DNA of 64,000 bases from Microcoleus sp. FACHB-68 (GCF_014695715.1 NZ_JACJOT010000005.1:60425-124424); one strand, 5' to 3'. Numbered from the stretch's first letter, positions 1 to 8,897 are shown. Made by a program: numbers and translations. The notes: generated from the sequence alone by a model not told the origin.

Positions 1-220
1 AACCCAAGAGAAAATTAACCAGCGGAATCAGCACCAAAGGACTGCCACCACCAGCCAAGGTGCTGATGAACCAAGAAGCGAAACTGACTAAAGCCAGGAA
101 AAGAACGGGCATGGGCGCGTTAGCAGGAAAGGTTAAATATTGGTTAATTGTCGCACTTTTACCTATTTTGGGAAGGGTGGCAGTGGCGTTCCGGATTTGC
201 CGGAAATGGGGCTGAATCAA
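1..220 (-). CDS. TauE/SafE (TSUP) family membrane transporter, N-terminal part, cut by the window edge
   Basis: Only the N-terminus is in the window and the frame runs off the left edge. An ATG at 112 opens MPVLFLALVSFASWFIS followed by TLAGGGSPLVLIPLV, a first transmembrane helix with the glycine-rich AGGG-x-P-L-x-L-I-P motif typical of TauE/SafE (TSUP) sulfite/sulfonate exporters. The frame stays open upstream to a TTG at 220, which adds 36 residues including NQYLTFPANAP. A short stretch of this kind before the first helix looks plausible for the cyanobacterial members, so I used the TTG; ATG 112 is the alternative. The protein should sit in the cytoplasmic membrane and move sulfur oxyanions or organosulfonates. 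The substrate cannot be inferred from this fragment. It is divergent from the aminotransferase gene at 300. Confidence 0.6.
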   Translation of the reverse strand, partial: MIQPHFRQIRNATATLPKIGKSATINQYLTFPANAPMPVLFLALVSFASWFISTLAGGGSPLVLIPLVNFLLG

Positions 221-299
221 CAGGGAATTGTGCTGTACCTGTTGATTGCAGGCGATCCTACACTTGAGTGCTCGCCTTGTAGGCTGCACTCTTTAGACG

Positions 300-1496
300 G
301 TGTCTGAGATAATCACAAGAAATAAAACCTTGTGGTGTAAGCGAGTGAATAACATTCCCCCTCTTGACCTAGCCCAACAGTACGAAACCATCAGTGAAGA
401 AGTCAGTAAAGCTGTCTTAGGGGTACTCGCCTCTGGCCGTTACATTGGCGGACCGTTGGTGGAAGGTTTTGAGCAGCAGTTTGCCGCCTATGTGGGTGTG
501 TCTGAATGTGTGGCGTGCAACTCTGGTACAGATGCCCTCTATCTGGCCCTGAAAGCTCTAAAAATCGGCCCTGGGGATGAGGTGATTACAACGCCTTTCA
601 CATTTTTTGCCACGGCTGAGGTCATCAGTGACGCCGGCGCGACGCCGGTGTTTGTGGATATTGACCCGCAAACTTACAACCTTGATCTCAATCAGCTTTC
701 AGCCGCGATCACCGGCAAGACGCGGGCGATTGTGCCGGTACACTTGTTTGGGCAGCCGGTGAATATGACTGAATTGATGGAAATTGCCCAGCATCACGGG
801 TTGGCAGTGATTGAAGACTGTGCTCAAGCCACCGGCGCTGAATGGGCAGGCCAAAAAGTTGGTAGCATTGGTCATATTGGTTGCTTCAGTTTCTTTCCCA
901 CCAAAAATCTGGGTGCTTGTGGCGATGGTGGCGCACTGACAACCAACGATCCTCAAATCGCCGCTGAAGTTCGGGCGCTGAAGGAACACGGCCAGAAAAG
1001 GCGCTACTATTACGAAGAAATTGGCATGAACAGCCGGCTTGATACTATACAAGCTGCAATTCTTCAAATTAAGCTGCGCTATCTTGATAATTGGAATAAC
1101 CAGCGTCGAGCGGTTGCGGCGCTTTATGACCAACTGTTGAGTCCGATTCCCAGCATCATTCGCCCTCTAGAACTGTCTGAGGGGCGCGGAGTTTGGAATC
1201 AGTACACCATTCGCATCCCTCAAGCGTCGCCAACGGGTGCCGGTCGCGACCACGTGCGAGAGCGACTACAGCAGTTGGGCGTTAGTTCAATGGTCTATTA
1301 TCCCCTGCCTTTGCATCTGCAACCAGTTTACAAAGAATTGGGTTATCAGGCCGGCCAGCTGCCGGTGAGCGAACAGGTTGCGACAGAGGTCTTATCCTTG
1401 CCGATGTTCCCAGAACTTTCACCGGCACAGCAAACTCAGGTCGTCTACAGCCTTAAAGATTGCTTGACACCGCCGGCAGAAAGTGCAGGCGCGTGA
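300..1496 (+). CDS. DegT/DnrJ/EryC1/StrS family PLP-dependent sugar aminotransferase
   Basis: This is a PLP-dependent enzyme that transaminates keto-sugar nucleotides for surface-polysaccharide or LPS sugars. Family features along the chain are IPPLDLAQQYE at the N-terminus, ASGRYIGGPLVEGFE, the cofactor phosphate-binding ACNSGTDALYLAL, VIEDCAQATGA with the PLP-contacting Asp, and CFSFFPTKNLGACGDGGA with the Schiff-base lysine. Next comes a GMNSRLDTIQAAIL substrate loop, and near the C-terminus YYPLPLHLQPVY. About 380-400 residues is normal for the family. The GTG at 300 gives 398 residues. A second GTG at 345 begins VNNIPPLDL and matches where most homologues start, so the first 15 residues may be untranslated. 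The exact sugar substrate is unknown, because no other polysaccharide genes lie nearby. Confidence 0.9.
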   Translation: MSEIITRNKTLWCKRVNNIPPLDLAQQYETISEEVSKAVLGVLASGRYIGGPLVEGFEQQFAAYVGVSECVACNSGTDALYLALKALKIGPGDEVITTPFTFFATAEVISDAGATPVFVDIDPQTYNLDLNQLSAAITGKTRAIVPVHLFGQPVNMTELMEIAQHHGLAVIEDCAQATGAEWAGQKVGSIGHIGCFSFFPTKNLGACGDGGALTTNDPQIAAEVRALKEHGQKRRYYYEEIGMNSRLDTIQAAILQIKLRYLDNWNNQRRAVAALYDQLLSPIPSIIRPLELSEGRGVWNQYTIRIPQASPTGAGRDHVRERLQQLGVSSMVYYPLPLHLQPVYKELGYQAGQLPVSEQVATEVLSLPMFPELSPAQQTQVVYSLKDCLTPPAESAGA

Positions 1497-1835
1497 AAAA
1501 TTGAGTGAGAAGATACAAGTACAAAGTGAAATGTGATAAACTAAACTAGCAGAAACTTCACACTAGATAATGGCAACTCAGTATTATCACGCTTCACTTT
1601 TCACTCTTCACTCTCTACGATAAATGTGAGGATCAGCCGGTTAGAAACCCTCTGGCAATTAGGCGAAAGAGCCGGCTGAGGTATTATATACCTTACACCC
1701 CCCTACAAAATCTCAATCGTAGTAATCTCGATATGAGTTTTATCGGGCTGTCCGCAACCGCCACGAAGAGAGGCCAGCACTCCTCTTTCAGCCGCCATCA
1801 ATTGTTTGCTGGGCATTCTATAGGAGAAAAAACCC
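1497..1835. other. Intergenic region with short CTTCACT-like repeats and a leader
   Basis: No convincing gene is visible. Around 1590-1618 there are overlapping copies of TTCACTTTTCACTCTTCACTC, a heptamer-type simple repeat. On the minus strand a frame beginning at the ATG near 1816 (MPSKQLMAAERG...) runs about 37 codons to 1703, but nothing supports it as a gene. A purine-rich ribosome-binding site (taggagaaa) ends 10 bases before the GTG start at 1836. Confidence 0.4.
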
Positions 1836-2984
1836 GTGGAAACGATACAACTTGTAGATGACGTTGTCAAAGATTTAGAACGTATTGAAAATTTAACCAA
1901 AGTCAAAAAACTCCTGTTATGCGCTAGTAAAAATACATGGGAGAATGACCAAAAAAAGCTCGAAGCCATTCAATTATCCACTTTAGTTAAAGACGTTCAC
2001 GAAATTGCCCCAACTTATGGCCAGCTTAAATCGGTTCTAATTCAAGTTGTCAAAAAGCTGAATAAAAAAGTTCAGTATTTCATGCTGGCTAATACGCTGA
2101 TTCAAAAATTAAATAAACTGTATCCAGAAAATTTGGCGTCAAGAAAACGGATACGCACGCAATTAAAACAACTCAAAAAAGGAGTCAAATATCCCTACGA
2201 TTTGTACGATTTAAAATTTAAAGTTGCCAGAAATTCAACCCTAAGACGCGCAAAAGTTCTGGTATTTTCCGCCCTGAATTATAAATTTGCCTACAGCACC
2301 CAAGACTGGGCAACGCTTGATTCACTGGAATTTGATGAGATCGTCAGAGCCTTGTTTTATTCTTGTGAAACTCCAGAAGATTTAGAATTTAGATTGTATG
2401 GGACAGCAGCCTGCTTGGATGAACCAGACAAGCAGATCGGCACGGCGGGAATCATCGTTGACTGTCTGCTGCCTTACTATCAATATCTGCAAAAAGGACG
2501 GGATATTACTGACGATGCGGATGAGGATGAACCTACCGCAATAGATTTAAAAGCTCAGGACAACCGTTCCTCAGAAAACTACCTGGCGCTGCCACTAAAC
2601 AGCAAAGATGCTTATGAGGATGATGATGAGGATGACAGTTGTAACTACGGCTTCTTAAATATTCCAGAATTTCCCTTGGGGACTGAGGATGCAGAAGGGA
2701 GAATTAGTGACACCATTAAAAAGCAACTCGAACTGGAAGCGGCTGTTAAGGGATTGGTAGAACAGCGAGTGAGTGAGGTGATGGCTGTCATTGAAAACAG
2801 CGTCCGGGACTTAGAAACTTATTTGGAGCAAAACTTAGAAGAAGGCAATTTTCAAGGCTCTGTCCCGCTAAAATATCATAGCCTGAAGAGTTTTGTAAAA
2901 ACCGTTCAATTCCAGTCCTCAAAATATCTGGAAATCTTACAAACTCTAGAAGAAAATGAAAGAAGAGCTGGAAAAAGCGTGTAA
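1836..2984 (+). CDS. Hypothetical protein, acidic and coiled-coil rich
   Basis: I do not recognise this 382-residue protein. It starts with GTG after a good TAGGAGAAA ribosome-binding site. The first 200 residues are lysine-rich and helical (KKLEAIQLSTLVKDVHE, LIQKLNKLYPENLASRK). A central acidic low-complexity stretch follows (DDADEDEP near residue 230, YEDDDEDDSCN near residue 263). The C-terminal 120 residues are predicted mainly coiled coil (KKQLELEAAVKGLVEQRVSE). There is no signal peptide or membrane segment. The gene is AT-richer than its neighbours and I see no GCCGG word in it, although that word is frequent on both sides, so it may have been acquired. It stands alone between an aminotransferase and an oxidoreductase, which gives no functional hint. 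Confidence 0.75.
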   Translation: METIQLVDDVVKDLERIENLTKVKKLLLCASKNTWENDQKKLEAIQLSTLVKDVHEIAPTYGQLKSVLIQVVKKLNKKVQYFMLANTLIQKLNKLYPENLASRKRIRTQLKQLKKGVKYPYDLYDLKFKVARNSTLRRAKVLVFSALNYKFAYSTQDWATLDSLEFDEIVRALFYSCETPEDLEFRLYGTAACLDEPDKQIGTAGIIVDCLLPYYQYLQKGRDITDDADEDEPTAIDLKAQDNRSSENYLALPLNSKDAYEDDDEDDSCNYGFLNIPEFPLGTEDAEGRISDTIKKQLELEAAVKGLVEQRVSEVMAVIENSVRDLETYLEQNLEEGNFQGSVPLKYHSLKSFVKTVQFQSSKYLEILQTLEENERRAGKSV

Positions 2985-3161
2985 ATAAAGCTGTTCTCAC
3001 AAGCATTCATCCTGTCCATCGCGGATGAATGCTTTGTGTTTGAAAAGATGTATCGCCATGCAGGAATTTTGAAGTGAAGAAATTCATTGAAAATTCCCGC
3101 ATTTTGTCATTTTTCCAAAAAAAATGCAGTTTTTGCCGCAGTCCCTGAATTAGGTAGATTC

Positions 3162-4664
3162 ATGCCAGATTTTGATGTGATTGTCATTGGCACCGGCATT
3201 GGCGGCTTAGTGGCTGGGGCGATGCTAGCTCGCTATGGTAAAACTGTGGTGGTCTGCGAAAGCCACACAGTCGCGGGTGGCGCAGCACATGGCTTTCACC
3301 GGCAGGGATTTCACTTTGACACCGGCCCATCATTTTACTGCGGCTTGTCAGGCCGGCAAAGTCTGAACCCGCTGCGGCAAGTGCTAGAAGTTTTGGGAGA
3401 ATCCCTGGAAACCGTTCCTTACGAACCGCTGGGTCATTACCACTTTCCAAATTTCACGCTGCCGGTGTATTCTGATTCAGAACGTTACCGGCAAGCAGTC
3501 GCCCAGATTACTCCCCAAGGTGCGCGGGAATTAGAGCGCTTTGAGAAGCGTCTCTTAACTCTCTACGATGCGCTGAAAGATATCCCCACCTTGGCACTGC
3601 GGGCGGATTGGCAAATGCTGCCGGCTTTGCTGCGATATTGGCCGGCTTTATTAAAGTTGCTGCCTCAAATTGGCGTGATCCAAGGTTCTGCCGGCCAGAT
3701 TATGGATCGGGATGTTACTGACGCGCAAGTGCGGCAACTGATTGATTTGGAATGCTTTTTGCTTTCGGGTTTAAAAGCACACGGAACCATTGCGCCGGAA
3801 GTGGCGTTCATGTTTGGGGAACGCAACCGCTGGGGCGTTGAATATCCAGTCGGAGGAAGTACCGCCATTGTTGACGCATTGGTGCGAGGATTGGAACGCT
3901 GGGGAGGCAGGCTGCGGCTGAAAACTCATGTCGAGCAAATTTTAGTAGAATCGGGTCGGGCGGTGGGTGTGCGGTTGCGATCGGGTGAAGTGATCCACGC
4001 GCCAATTGTTATTTCTAACGCCACAATTTGGGATACTTACACCCATCTGCTTAAACTCGAAGACTTGCCGGCATCTTATCGGCGCGATGCCCTGGAAACG
4101 CCGGCTGTGGAAAGCTTCATGCACTTACATCTCGGCATCCGGGGTGAGGGTTTGGAGGCGTTAACGGGTCATCATGTCGTTGTTCACGACAGCAACCTCG
4201 ATATCGCCACACCCGGAAATACCTGCATGATTTCCATTCCCAGTGTTTGGGATTCCCAACTCGCGCCGGCAGGACACCATCTGGTTCATGCTTATACTTT
4301 GGAACCTTATGCCGGTTGGCAGCGAGATAGCGGTTATCAGGAACGCAAACAACTGAAAGCGCAACCTTTGTTTCAGGCTGTGGAACGGGTGATCCCAGAC
4401 TTGCGGCAACGCATTACCCTGGAAATGAGCGGGACGCCGGTGACACACGCCAAGTATTTGCGCCGCTATCAAGGCACTTACGGGCCGGCAATTGCGGCTG
4501 GCAAGGGGATGTTTCCTGGCTTGCACACGCCGATTGCCGGTTTGTACCGAGTGGGAGACAGCACGATGCCCGGTATTGGCGTTCCAGCGGTTGCCGCTTC
4601 TGGTATTTTGTGCGCCAATACTTTGGTGAATCCTGAACAAACTGGGAAGTTGTTGGGCTTGTAA
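3162..4664 (+). CDS. FAD-dependent oxidoreductase of the CrtI / carotenoid desaturase-isomerase superfamily (COG1233)
   Basis: This is a 500-residue flavoprotein. It opens with an N-terminal dinucleotide-binding fold, FDVIVIGTGIGGLVAGAMLA (GxGxxG), followed by the acidic end of beta-2 (VVVCESHTVAGG) and the GFHFDTGPSFY strand typical of phytoene-desaturase-like enzymes. The C-terminus has the second FAD contact, GLYRVGDSTMPGIGVPAVAASG. Cyanobacterial paralogues include phytoene/zeta-carotene desaturase-like enzymes, the carotene isomerase CrtH and the C-3',4' desaturase CrtD. I cannot tell which this is, and it may act on another lipid. An upstream TTG at 3087 would add 25 residues unlike the family. 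ATG 3162 is preferred because it places the Rossmann strand at the N-terminus. Confidence 0.85.
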   Translation: MPDFDVIVIGTGIGGLVAGAMLARYGKTVVVCESHTVAGGAAHGFHRQGFHFDTGPSFYCGLSGRQSLNPLRQVLEVLGESLETVPYEPLGHYHFPNFTLPVYSDSERYRQAVAQITPQGARELERFEKRLLTLYDALKDIPTLALRADWQMLPALLRYWPALLKLLPQIGVIQGSAGQIMDRDVTDAQVRQLIDLECFLLSGLKAHGTIAPEVAFMFGERNRWGVEYPVGGSTAIVDALVRGLERWGGRLRLKTHVEQILVESGRAVGVRLRSGEVIHAPIVISNATIWDTYTHLLKLEDLPASYRRDALETPAVESFMHLHLGIRGEGLEALTGHHVVVHDSNLDIATPGNTCMISIPSVWDSQLAPAGHHLVHAYTLEPYAGWQRDSGYQERKQLKAQPLFQAVERVIPDLRQRITLEMSGTPVTHAKYLRRYQGTYGPAIAAGKGMFPGLHTPIAGLYRVGDSTMPGIGVPAVAASGILCANTLVNPEQTGKLLGL

Positions 4665-4753
4665 TTTTGGGTGGTTATGAGGTCAAGATTTTGGAAGTTG
4701 CAACTGTCCTGAGATTTGAGAACTCAAAACAGTTGCAACTCCCCACTCAAGAC

Positions 4754-4849
4754 TCAACCGCCGGCGGCAAATGCGCTCATAATCGCGATGGATAGCGCTA
4801 AACCGGGTAGCAGCAGTATTCCTAACATTAACAGGTCGTGTGATGACAT
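4754..4849 (-). CDS. Candidate 31-residue single-span membrane peptide
   Basis: On the minus strand an ATG at 4849 opens MSSHDLLMLGILLLPGLAL, continues SIAIMSAFAAGG and stops at TGA. The layout is a short polar N-terminus, one hydrophobic helix of about 20 residues with a central Pro-Gly, and a small polar tail. This is the design of the tiny subunits of cyanobacterial photosystems, cytochrome b6f and NDH-1. It does not match PsbI/K/M/T/X/Y, PsaI/J/M, PetG/L/M/N or Psb30 as I remember them. The ORF is too short for usual gene callers. The overlapping longer minus ORF (4683-4994) reads this stretch in another frame with an unlikely composition. Ribosome binding is weak (GCAGAA about 6 bases upstream). 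Coding status is an inference. Confidence 0.45.
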   Translation of the reverse strand: MSSHDLLMLGILLLPGLALSIAIMSAFAAGG

Positions 4850-5246
4850 AATTCTGCAAAATGACAGTATAAGACCGGGCAAAGCCCTTGGTTTCTAGAT
4901 TAGCACTCTCTCCATTATCAGGTTGGATTTGTTGAGAGTGTTGTTGGGTTAAAGAGTTTTTGATTTTACTGGATTTGCCTTTTAATTTTATCAATTTTAA
5001 CCTTTATTTCCAATTTCCTCTTGTTGCGGGTGAGGCCGGTTAAAGGTAAAATTGATCAATAAATGCTAAGATATGGCAGTTTTCAATACTTGATATATAA
5101 CGTTTCAAACAGAAAGTTTAAACAGTTATTTTGTTAGATTAATTTAAGAAGAGAAGGCGATAAATGGGTTGGGCCGCGCAACACCGGCACGAATTTAAGA
5201 CGTTGGGTTAAAACCCTCTGTTTCACTTCGCCCAACCTACATCTAT
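4850..5246. other. Intergenic region; promoter side of the small peptide plus a repeat
   Basis: This AT-rich spacer lies between the divergent end of the COG1233 oxidoreductase region and the HD-domain gene. The inverted-repeat element at 5167-5237 is listed separately. The rest holds nothing I can name. Confidence 0.4.
5167..5237. repeat. MITE/REP-like element with GGTTGGGC / GCCCAACC terminal inverted repeats
   Basis: A 71-base segment is bounded by GGTTGGGC (5167-5174) and its exact inverse GCCCAACC (5230-5237), with an inner GTTGGGTTAAAACCC. GTTGGGTT / AACCCAAC repeat elements are widespread between genes of filamentous cyanobacteria. It lies immediately beyond the stop codon of the HD gene, so it may also act as that gene's 3' stem-loop. 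Confidence 0.5.
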
Positions 5247-6227
5247 TTAGCAAATAGATAAATAATTAGGTGACAGATCAGAAAATTGCCTGTCACCGGA
5301 TAAGCTAGGCTCCCCCAAGCGGTGTCTGCCTTCTTGTTCCCCAAAACCCCTTAAAGTCTCTTGTGGGGTGAATGACAACTGAAGATTATTTAACAGCAGT
5401 TCATATTCAACGACGAACACATTCATTCTTAAGCTGGCAATAATTTGTTTGCCGGCATACGTCGCTTCTAAATGACGCAGTCCCTCTTGAATGTAAGAAT
5501 CCACTACATTCCAGAAAAAGTTAGGAAAGCCGGCACGCAAGTCCCCAGGATGGCGATAACCCAAGATTTTATTAGTGCCGGTTTCTTCAAATTCATAAAA
5601 GAGTGCCGGCAATTTGTCTAAATAGCGCGGATCGCTTAACTGACCGATGAGATCGGCTGCCCGAACTAAGCCGGGAAAGTCAACCGTATCTTTATGATCT
5701 GCATCATTTGGCACAGGAAAGCGTGTCAGCTCAATATTACGTTTAATTGCTTGAACATCAATGAAATCGCGCCCAGAAAAATGCTCCTCGATAAACAGTT
5801 TTCCTCGATCTACATGATAAGGAGTGAGACTGGCATCTGTTGAACTTGGAGGCAGAGAAATCATTTCATCGCCTATGCCGGTTGCAAATAATCTTTCTTT
5901 GCTTCTATCTTGCCGGCAAACCCCCTTAACGTAACCAATATCATGGCACAATAAAGAAATAATCGTCTGTAACCAGTCTTCACAAGAAACATTTCCTTCC
6001 CGAAGCTGCTTGCCCCGTAGGATTTCCTGCCCCACTAAGGTGACGATCACAGTGTGTTCAACGTTATGATAAAGGGCGTTGCTATTGGCAAGGTTTTCTA
6101 AAGCGAGATTGGCAACCCAGCCGAGCATTTCTGCATACTTCGGCTTAATATTTCCGTAAGTTTTACGGTAGCCGGCTTGCAAGCTTTCTGCGAAAGTTTT
6201 AATAAGTACGTCTGTGGGATTAAACAT
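5247..6227 (-). CDS. HD-domain (metal-dependent phosphohydrolase / PDEase-like) protein
   Basis: This 326-residue soluble protein has an HD-superfamily core in the first half. YHNVEHTVIV supplies the first His of the metal site, and LLCHDIGYVKG supplies the His-Asp pair that names the family. A further conserved acidic/His segment follows (FIEEHFSGRDF), then LVRAADLIGQLSDPRY as the final Asp-containing helix. HD proteins hydrolyse phosphoesters of nucleotides, including cyclic nucleotides. The H-x3-H/HD layout with a PDEase-like spacing suggests a cyclic-nucleotide or nucleotide phosphatase, but the substrate cannot be read from sequence. The gene is monocistronic, with a 465-base upstream spacer. 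The last 50 residues (PQETLRGFGEQEGRHRLG) are variable and look disordered. Confidence 0.75.
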   Translation of the reverse strand: MFNPTDVLIKTFAESLQAGYRKTYGNIKPKYAEMLGWVANLALENLANSNALYHNVEHTVIVTLVGQEILRGKQLREGNVSCEDWLQTIISLLCHDIGYVKGVCRQDRSKERLFATGIGDEMISLPPSSTDASLTPYHVDRGKLFIEEHFSGRDFIDVQAIKRNIELTRFPVPNDADHKDTVDFPGLVRAADLIGQLSDPRYLDKLPALFYEFEETGTNKILGYRHPGDLRAGFPNFFWNVVDSYIQEGLRHLEATYAGKQIIASLRMNVFVVEYELLLNNLQLSFTPQETLRGFGEQEGRHRLGEPSLSGDRQFSDLSPNYLSIC

Positions 6228-6692
6228 CTTTACAACCCTGAATAAACAGCAACCTGAACGCCTAACTTTAGCACACCCTTATTTATCTTTTTTAGCGTTC
6301 CTTCATTTTTAAACTCATGAATCTGGCTTTCCTACTTTTTTAGTATGGTTCAGGCTTCACGAAATTGTAACCAGAAAATCTCAGAATTTTAGTCAAGAAA
6401 ATTTTCTACCTTGCGCTTTCGCTTCTTAAAACCTCATAAAACCTCATAAAAACTTGTAAAATTACCAAAAAACCTATGTTTGAGTTAAATAAGCAGTATC
6501 TTTGAAGCATGGCTTAGAATCGCGGCACAACCGGCAAGCGACAAGGCTCAGCAACCTTGTGGAGTGCGATCTAGACAGAGTCAGAAAACACTGAAATGGA
6601 AAAACCCCACTCTCACTCGCTCCCTACCTTGCCTGAGGGATGACGTGAATTCTATAATTTAGATTAATATTTTCTTCAATTCAGCCGGCAAT
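6228..6692. other. 465-base divergent promoter region
   Basis: This region separates the HD gene (minus) from the TIR-AAA gene (plus). It is AT-rich around 6330-6490 and contains a tandem AAACCTCATA pair near 6428-6447. A CAAGG/CCTTG hairpin sits near 6541-6558. No gene or named RNA element was recognised. Confidence 0.4.
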
Positions 6693-8567
6693 ATGGATTG
6701 TAAAGAAGCCTTAGAATTTGCAGACAACTTAATTTATGCCAGCACCGGCAAGCACCTTAACGATCTAGAAAGAGAAGTGTTTACCGGCTCTTGGCAAGGA
6801 CAAACCTATGAGGAAATTTACCCAATTAATCCTGAATATGTAGAAAAATATGTCGGTTATAAATTGTGGCAAAAGCTTTCTGATACTTTAGGAGAAAAAG
6901 TCACTAAAAAAAAGGTAAAAGGAGCGCTAGAAAGAGCCATTGAGCGACAAGGAAAGTCGGGAAATCAGCTTGTTAAAAAAGTTTTTATCAGTTATCGTAG
7001 CCAAGAACCGGATTCGTCTTTAGCGGCGCAATTTTGTGAAGCGATCTCAGCGGCTGGACACAAAGCATTTATTACGAATTTGGGAGCAAGTTCTCCGGGT
7101 TCTATTCAGCCGGCAGAAGATTGGCTATCTCAGCTTGACTCACAACTCAAAGAGTGTGACTGTTTTTTGCTGCTACTGTCCCCACAAGCAGCCGTGAGTG
7201 AAATGGTCATTGAAGAGTTGCAGCGGGCGCGACAGTTGCGGGACTCTCGCCACAATAGCAAGCCGGTGCTGTTACCGATTCGGGTTAATTTTCCTCCCAA
7301 TTTGTCGCTAAATCACGACTTGCAAAGCTACCTGCACGGAACTGTGCAGAATGAGTGGGTTTCGCCGGCAGACACTGCGAGGATCGTGCGTGATGTTCTC
7401 AAGCAACTGGCAGAGGGGGTTGAAAAGGGGCAACCGCAGAAAATTGAAGAGTGGGAAAGTGCCGGCAATTCCTTAACTTCCACCTCCCCATCCTTAAGCT
7501 CAAACACTCCACCCTCGCCGGTTGCCGAACCTGAATTACCGAGTGGTCAAGTGCGTCTTGCTTCTGCATTTTACGTTGAGCGCGTTCCCTGTGAAACGCA
7601 ATGTTATAAAGAAATTTTGCAACCTGGATGTTTAATTCGGATTAAAGCGCCTAGACAAATGGGCAAAACGTCATTAATGGCGAGAATTCTTTATCAAGCA
7701 AAAGAACAGGGATATCGTACCGTTCCCCTAAGTTTTCAACACGCGGATACGGCAGTTTTTACCAACCTCAAAGAACTTTTACAATGGTTCTGCGCCAAAA
7801 TTAGCAGAAAGCTCCGGCTGCCTTATCAAGTTGATGATTATTGGAGTGATACTTACGGCAGTAAAGATAACTGTACCGCCTTCTTTGAAGATTGTTTATT
7901 GCCGGAAACAGATAGCCCACTTGTGCTGGGTTTAGATGAAATTGATCGCGTTTTTCACTATCCCAAAATTGCCGATGATTTTTTTGGGTTATTACGCGCT
8001 TGGTATGAGGAAGCGGGATATGGCGCGAATGAGGGCTATGTTTGGGAAAAACTGCGATTAGTCGTTGTTCACTCAACGGAAGTTTACATTCCGCTTGATA
8101 TCAATCAATCGCCGTTTAATGTAGGTTTGCCGATTGAATTATCGGAATTTAGCACGGATCAAGTGTTTGACTTGGCGTGCCGGCATGGACTGAATTGGGG
8201 GGAAAGCGAGGTTAAACAACTCATGACAATTGTGGGAGGACATCCTTATCTAGTCCGCTTAGCGCTTTATTACATTGCTGGGCAGCAACTCACCTTAAGG
8301 CAACTGGCAGAAATTGCCCCAACAGAAGCAGGAATTTATGGTGATCATTTGCGCCGGCACCTATGGAACCTTCAACAGCACCCAAATTTAGCTGAAGCAT
8401 TCGCTAAAGTAGTTGTAACAAACAAACCCGTTGAATTAGAATCCGTGCCGGCGTTTAAATTACACAGTTTAGGATTAGTACAGTTGCGGGGAAATGAGGT
8501 AACGCCACGTTTCGATTTGTATCGTCAGTATTTCCGAGATCGCTTAAACAAAATTTCCTCAAGTTAA
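6693..8567 (+). CDS. TIR-domain + AAA_35-type STAND ATPase (vWA-MoxR-associated style N-terminus)
   Basis: This 624-residue protein has three parts. Residues 1-85 form a helical domain (CKEALEFADNLIYASTGKHL, DLEREVFTGSWQGQTYEEI) like the N-terminal HTH-like module of cyanobacterial vWA-MoxR-associated proteins. Residues 95-230 are a TIR domain: KKVFISYRSQEPDSSLA, then CFLLLLSPQAAVSEMVIEEL, where the Glu in IEEL is at the position of the TIR NADase glutamate. After a Ser/Pro linker, residues 285-620 are an AAA_35 ATPase with Walker A RQMGKTS (K325), Walker B LVLGLDEIDRVF and a winged-helix C-terminus. Known TIR-STAND proteins sense infection or stress and may degrade NAD+. Here that is an inference. 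It lies 330 bases upstream of a second AAA_35 protein on the same strand. Confidence 0.8.
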   Translation: MDCKEALEFADNLIYASTGKHLNDLEREVFTGSWQGQTYEEIYPINPEYVEKYVGYKLWQKLSDTLGEKVTKKKVKGALERAIERQGKSGNQLVKKVFISYRSQEPDSSLAAQFCEAISAAGHKAFITNLGASSPGSIQPAEDWLSQLDSQLKECDCFLLLLSPQAAVSEMVIEELQRARQLRDSRHNSKPVLLPIRVNFPPNLSLNHDLQSYLHGTVQNEWVSPADTARIVRDVLKQLAEGVEKGQPQKIEEWESAGNSLTSTSPSLSSNTPPSPVAEPELPSGQVRLASAFYVERVPCETQCYKEILQPGCLIRIKAPRQMGKTSLMARILYQAKEQGYRTVPLSFQHADTAVFTNLKELLQWFCAKISRKLRLPYQVDDYWSDTYGSKDNCTAFFEDCLLPETDSPLVLGLDEIDRVFHYPKIADDFFGLLRAWYEEAGYGANEGYVWEKLRLVVVHSTEVYIPLDINQSPFNVGLPIELSEFSTDQVFDLACRHGLNWGESEVKQLMTIVGGHPYLVRLALYYIAGQQLTLRQLAEIAPTEAGIYGDHLRRHLWNLQQHPNLAEAFAKVVVTNKPVELESVPAFKLHSLGLVQLRGNEVTPRFDLYRQYFRDRLNKISSS

Positions 8568-8612
8568 AAAATCAGGAAATATCCATTCAGAATTATTGCT
8601 AGAGGTGATAAA

Positions 8613-8778
8613 ATGCTTTTTCCATTCCCAGGGGGAGATCTCTACTTAGAAAAATCTGAATTTACGATCAGGCGGGATTGATTTAGCAGTAGATTATACT
8701 CAGCAGCCGATGCCGGTGTTTAAAGTAGAAGATACAGTCTGGGGGAATATAAGATTAAAACAACAAGGATTGCGGTAA
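8613..8778 (+). pseudogene. Possible frameshifted coding remnant between the two AAA_35 genes
   Basis: ATG 8613 reads MLFPFPGGDLYLEKSEFTIRRD and then stops at 8679. A one-base shift near 8672 continues in a clean frame, GGIDLAVDYTQQPMPVFKVE then DTVWGNIRLKQQGLR, to the TAA at 8776. Together they read like a continuous protein segment interrupted by a frameshift. I do not recognise the family, and it could be a chance reading in a 330-base spacer that otherwise shows nothing. Confidence 0.3.
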
Positions 8779-8897
8779 TTTCGGCAATTATGTAATGCCT
8801 CGATTGTATCTATTTTGTCAGGATTTGTGCATCTCAAAAAGGATAATAGGCGGGTCATTCCCGCGCTACAACTGCATCTTAAATTGTCAGGGACGCT

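Noticed and set aside
1703..1816. 37-codon minus frame MPSKQLMAAERG... upstream of the 1836 gene
   Set aside because: It has a plausible ATG but no fold, no ribosome-binding site of note and no visible conservation.
4683..4994. 103-codon minus ORF around the small membrane peptide
   Set aside because: Composition is unlikely (basic, no fold), and it covers the better short frame 4754-4849 in another reading frame.
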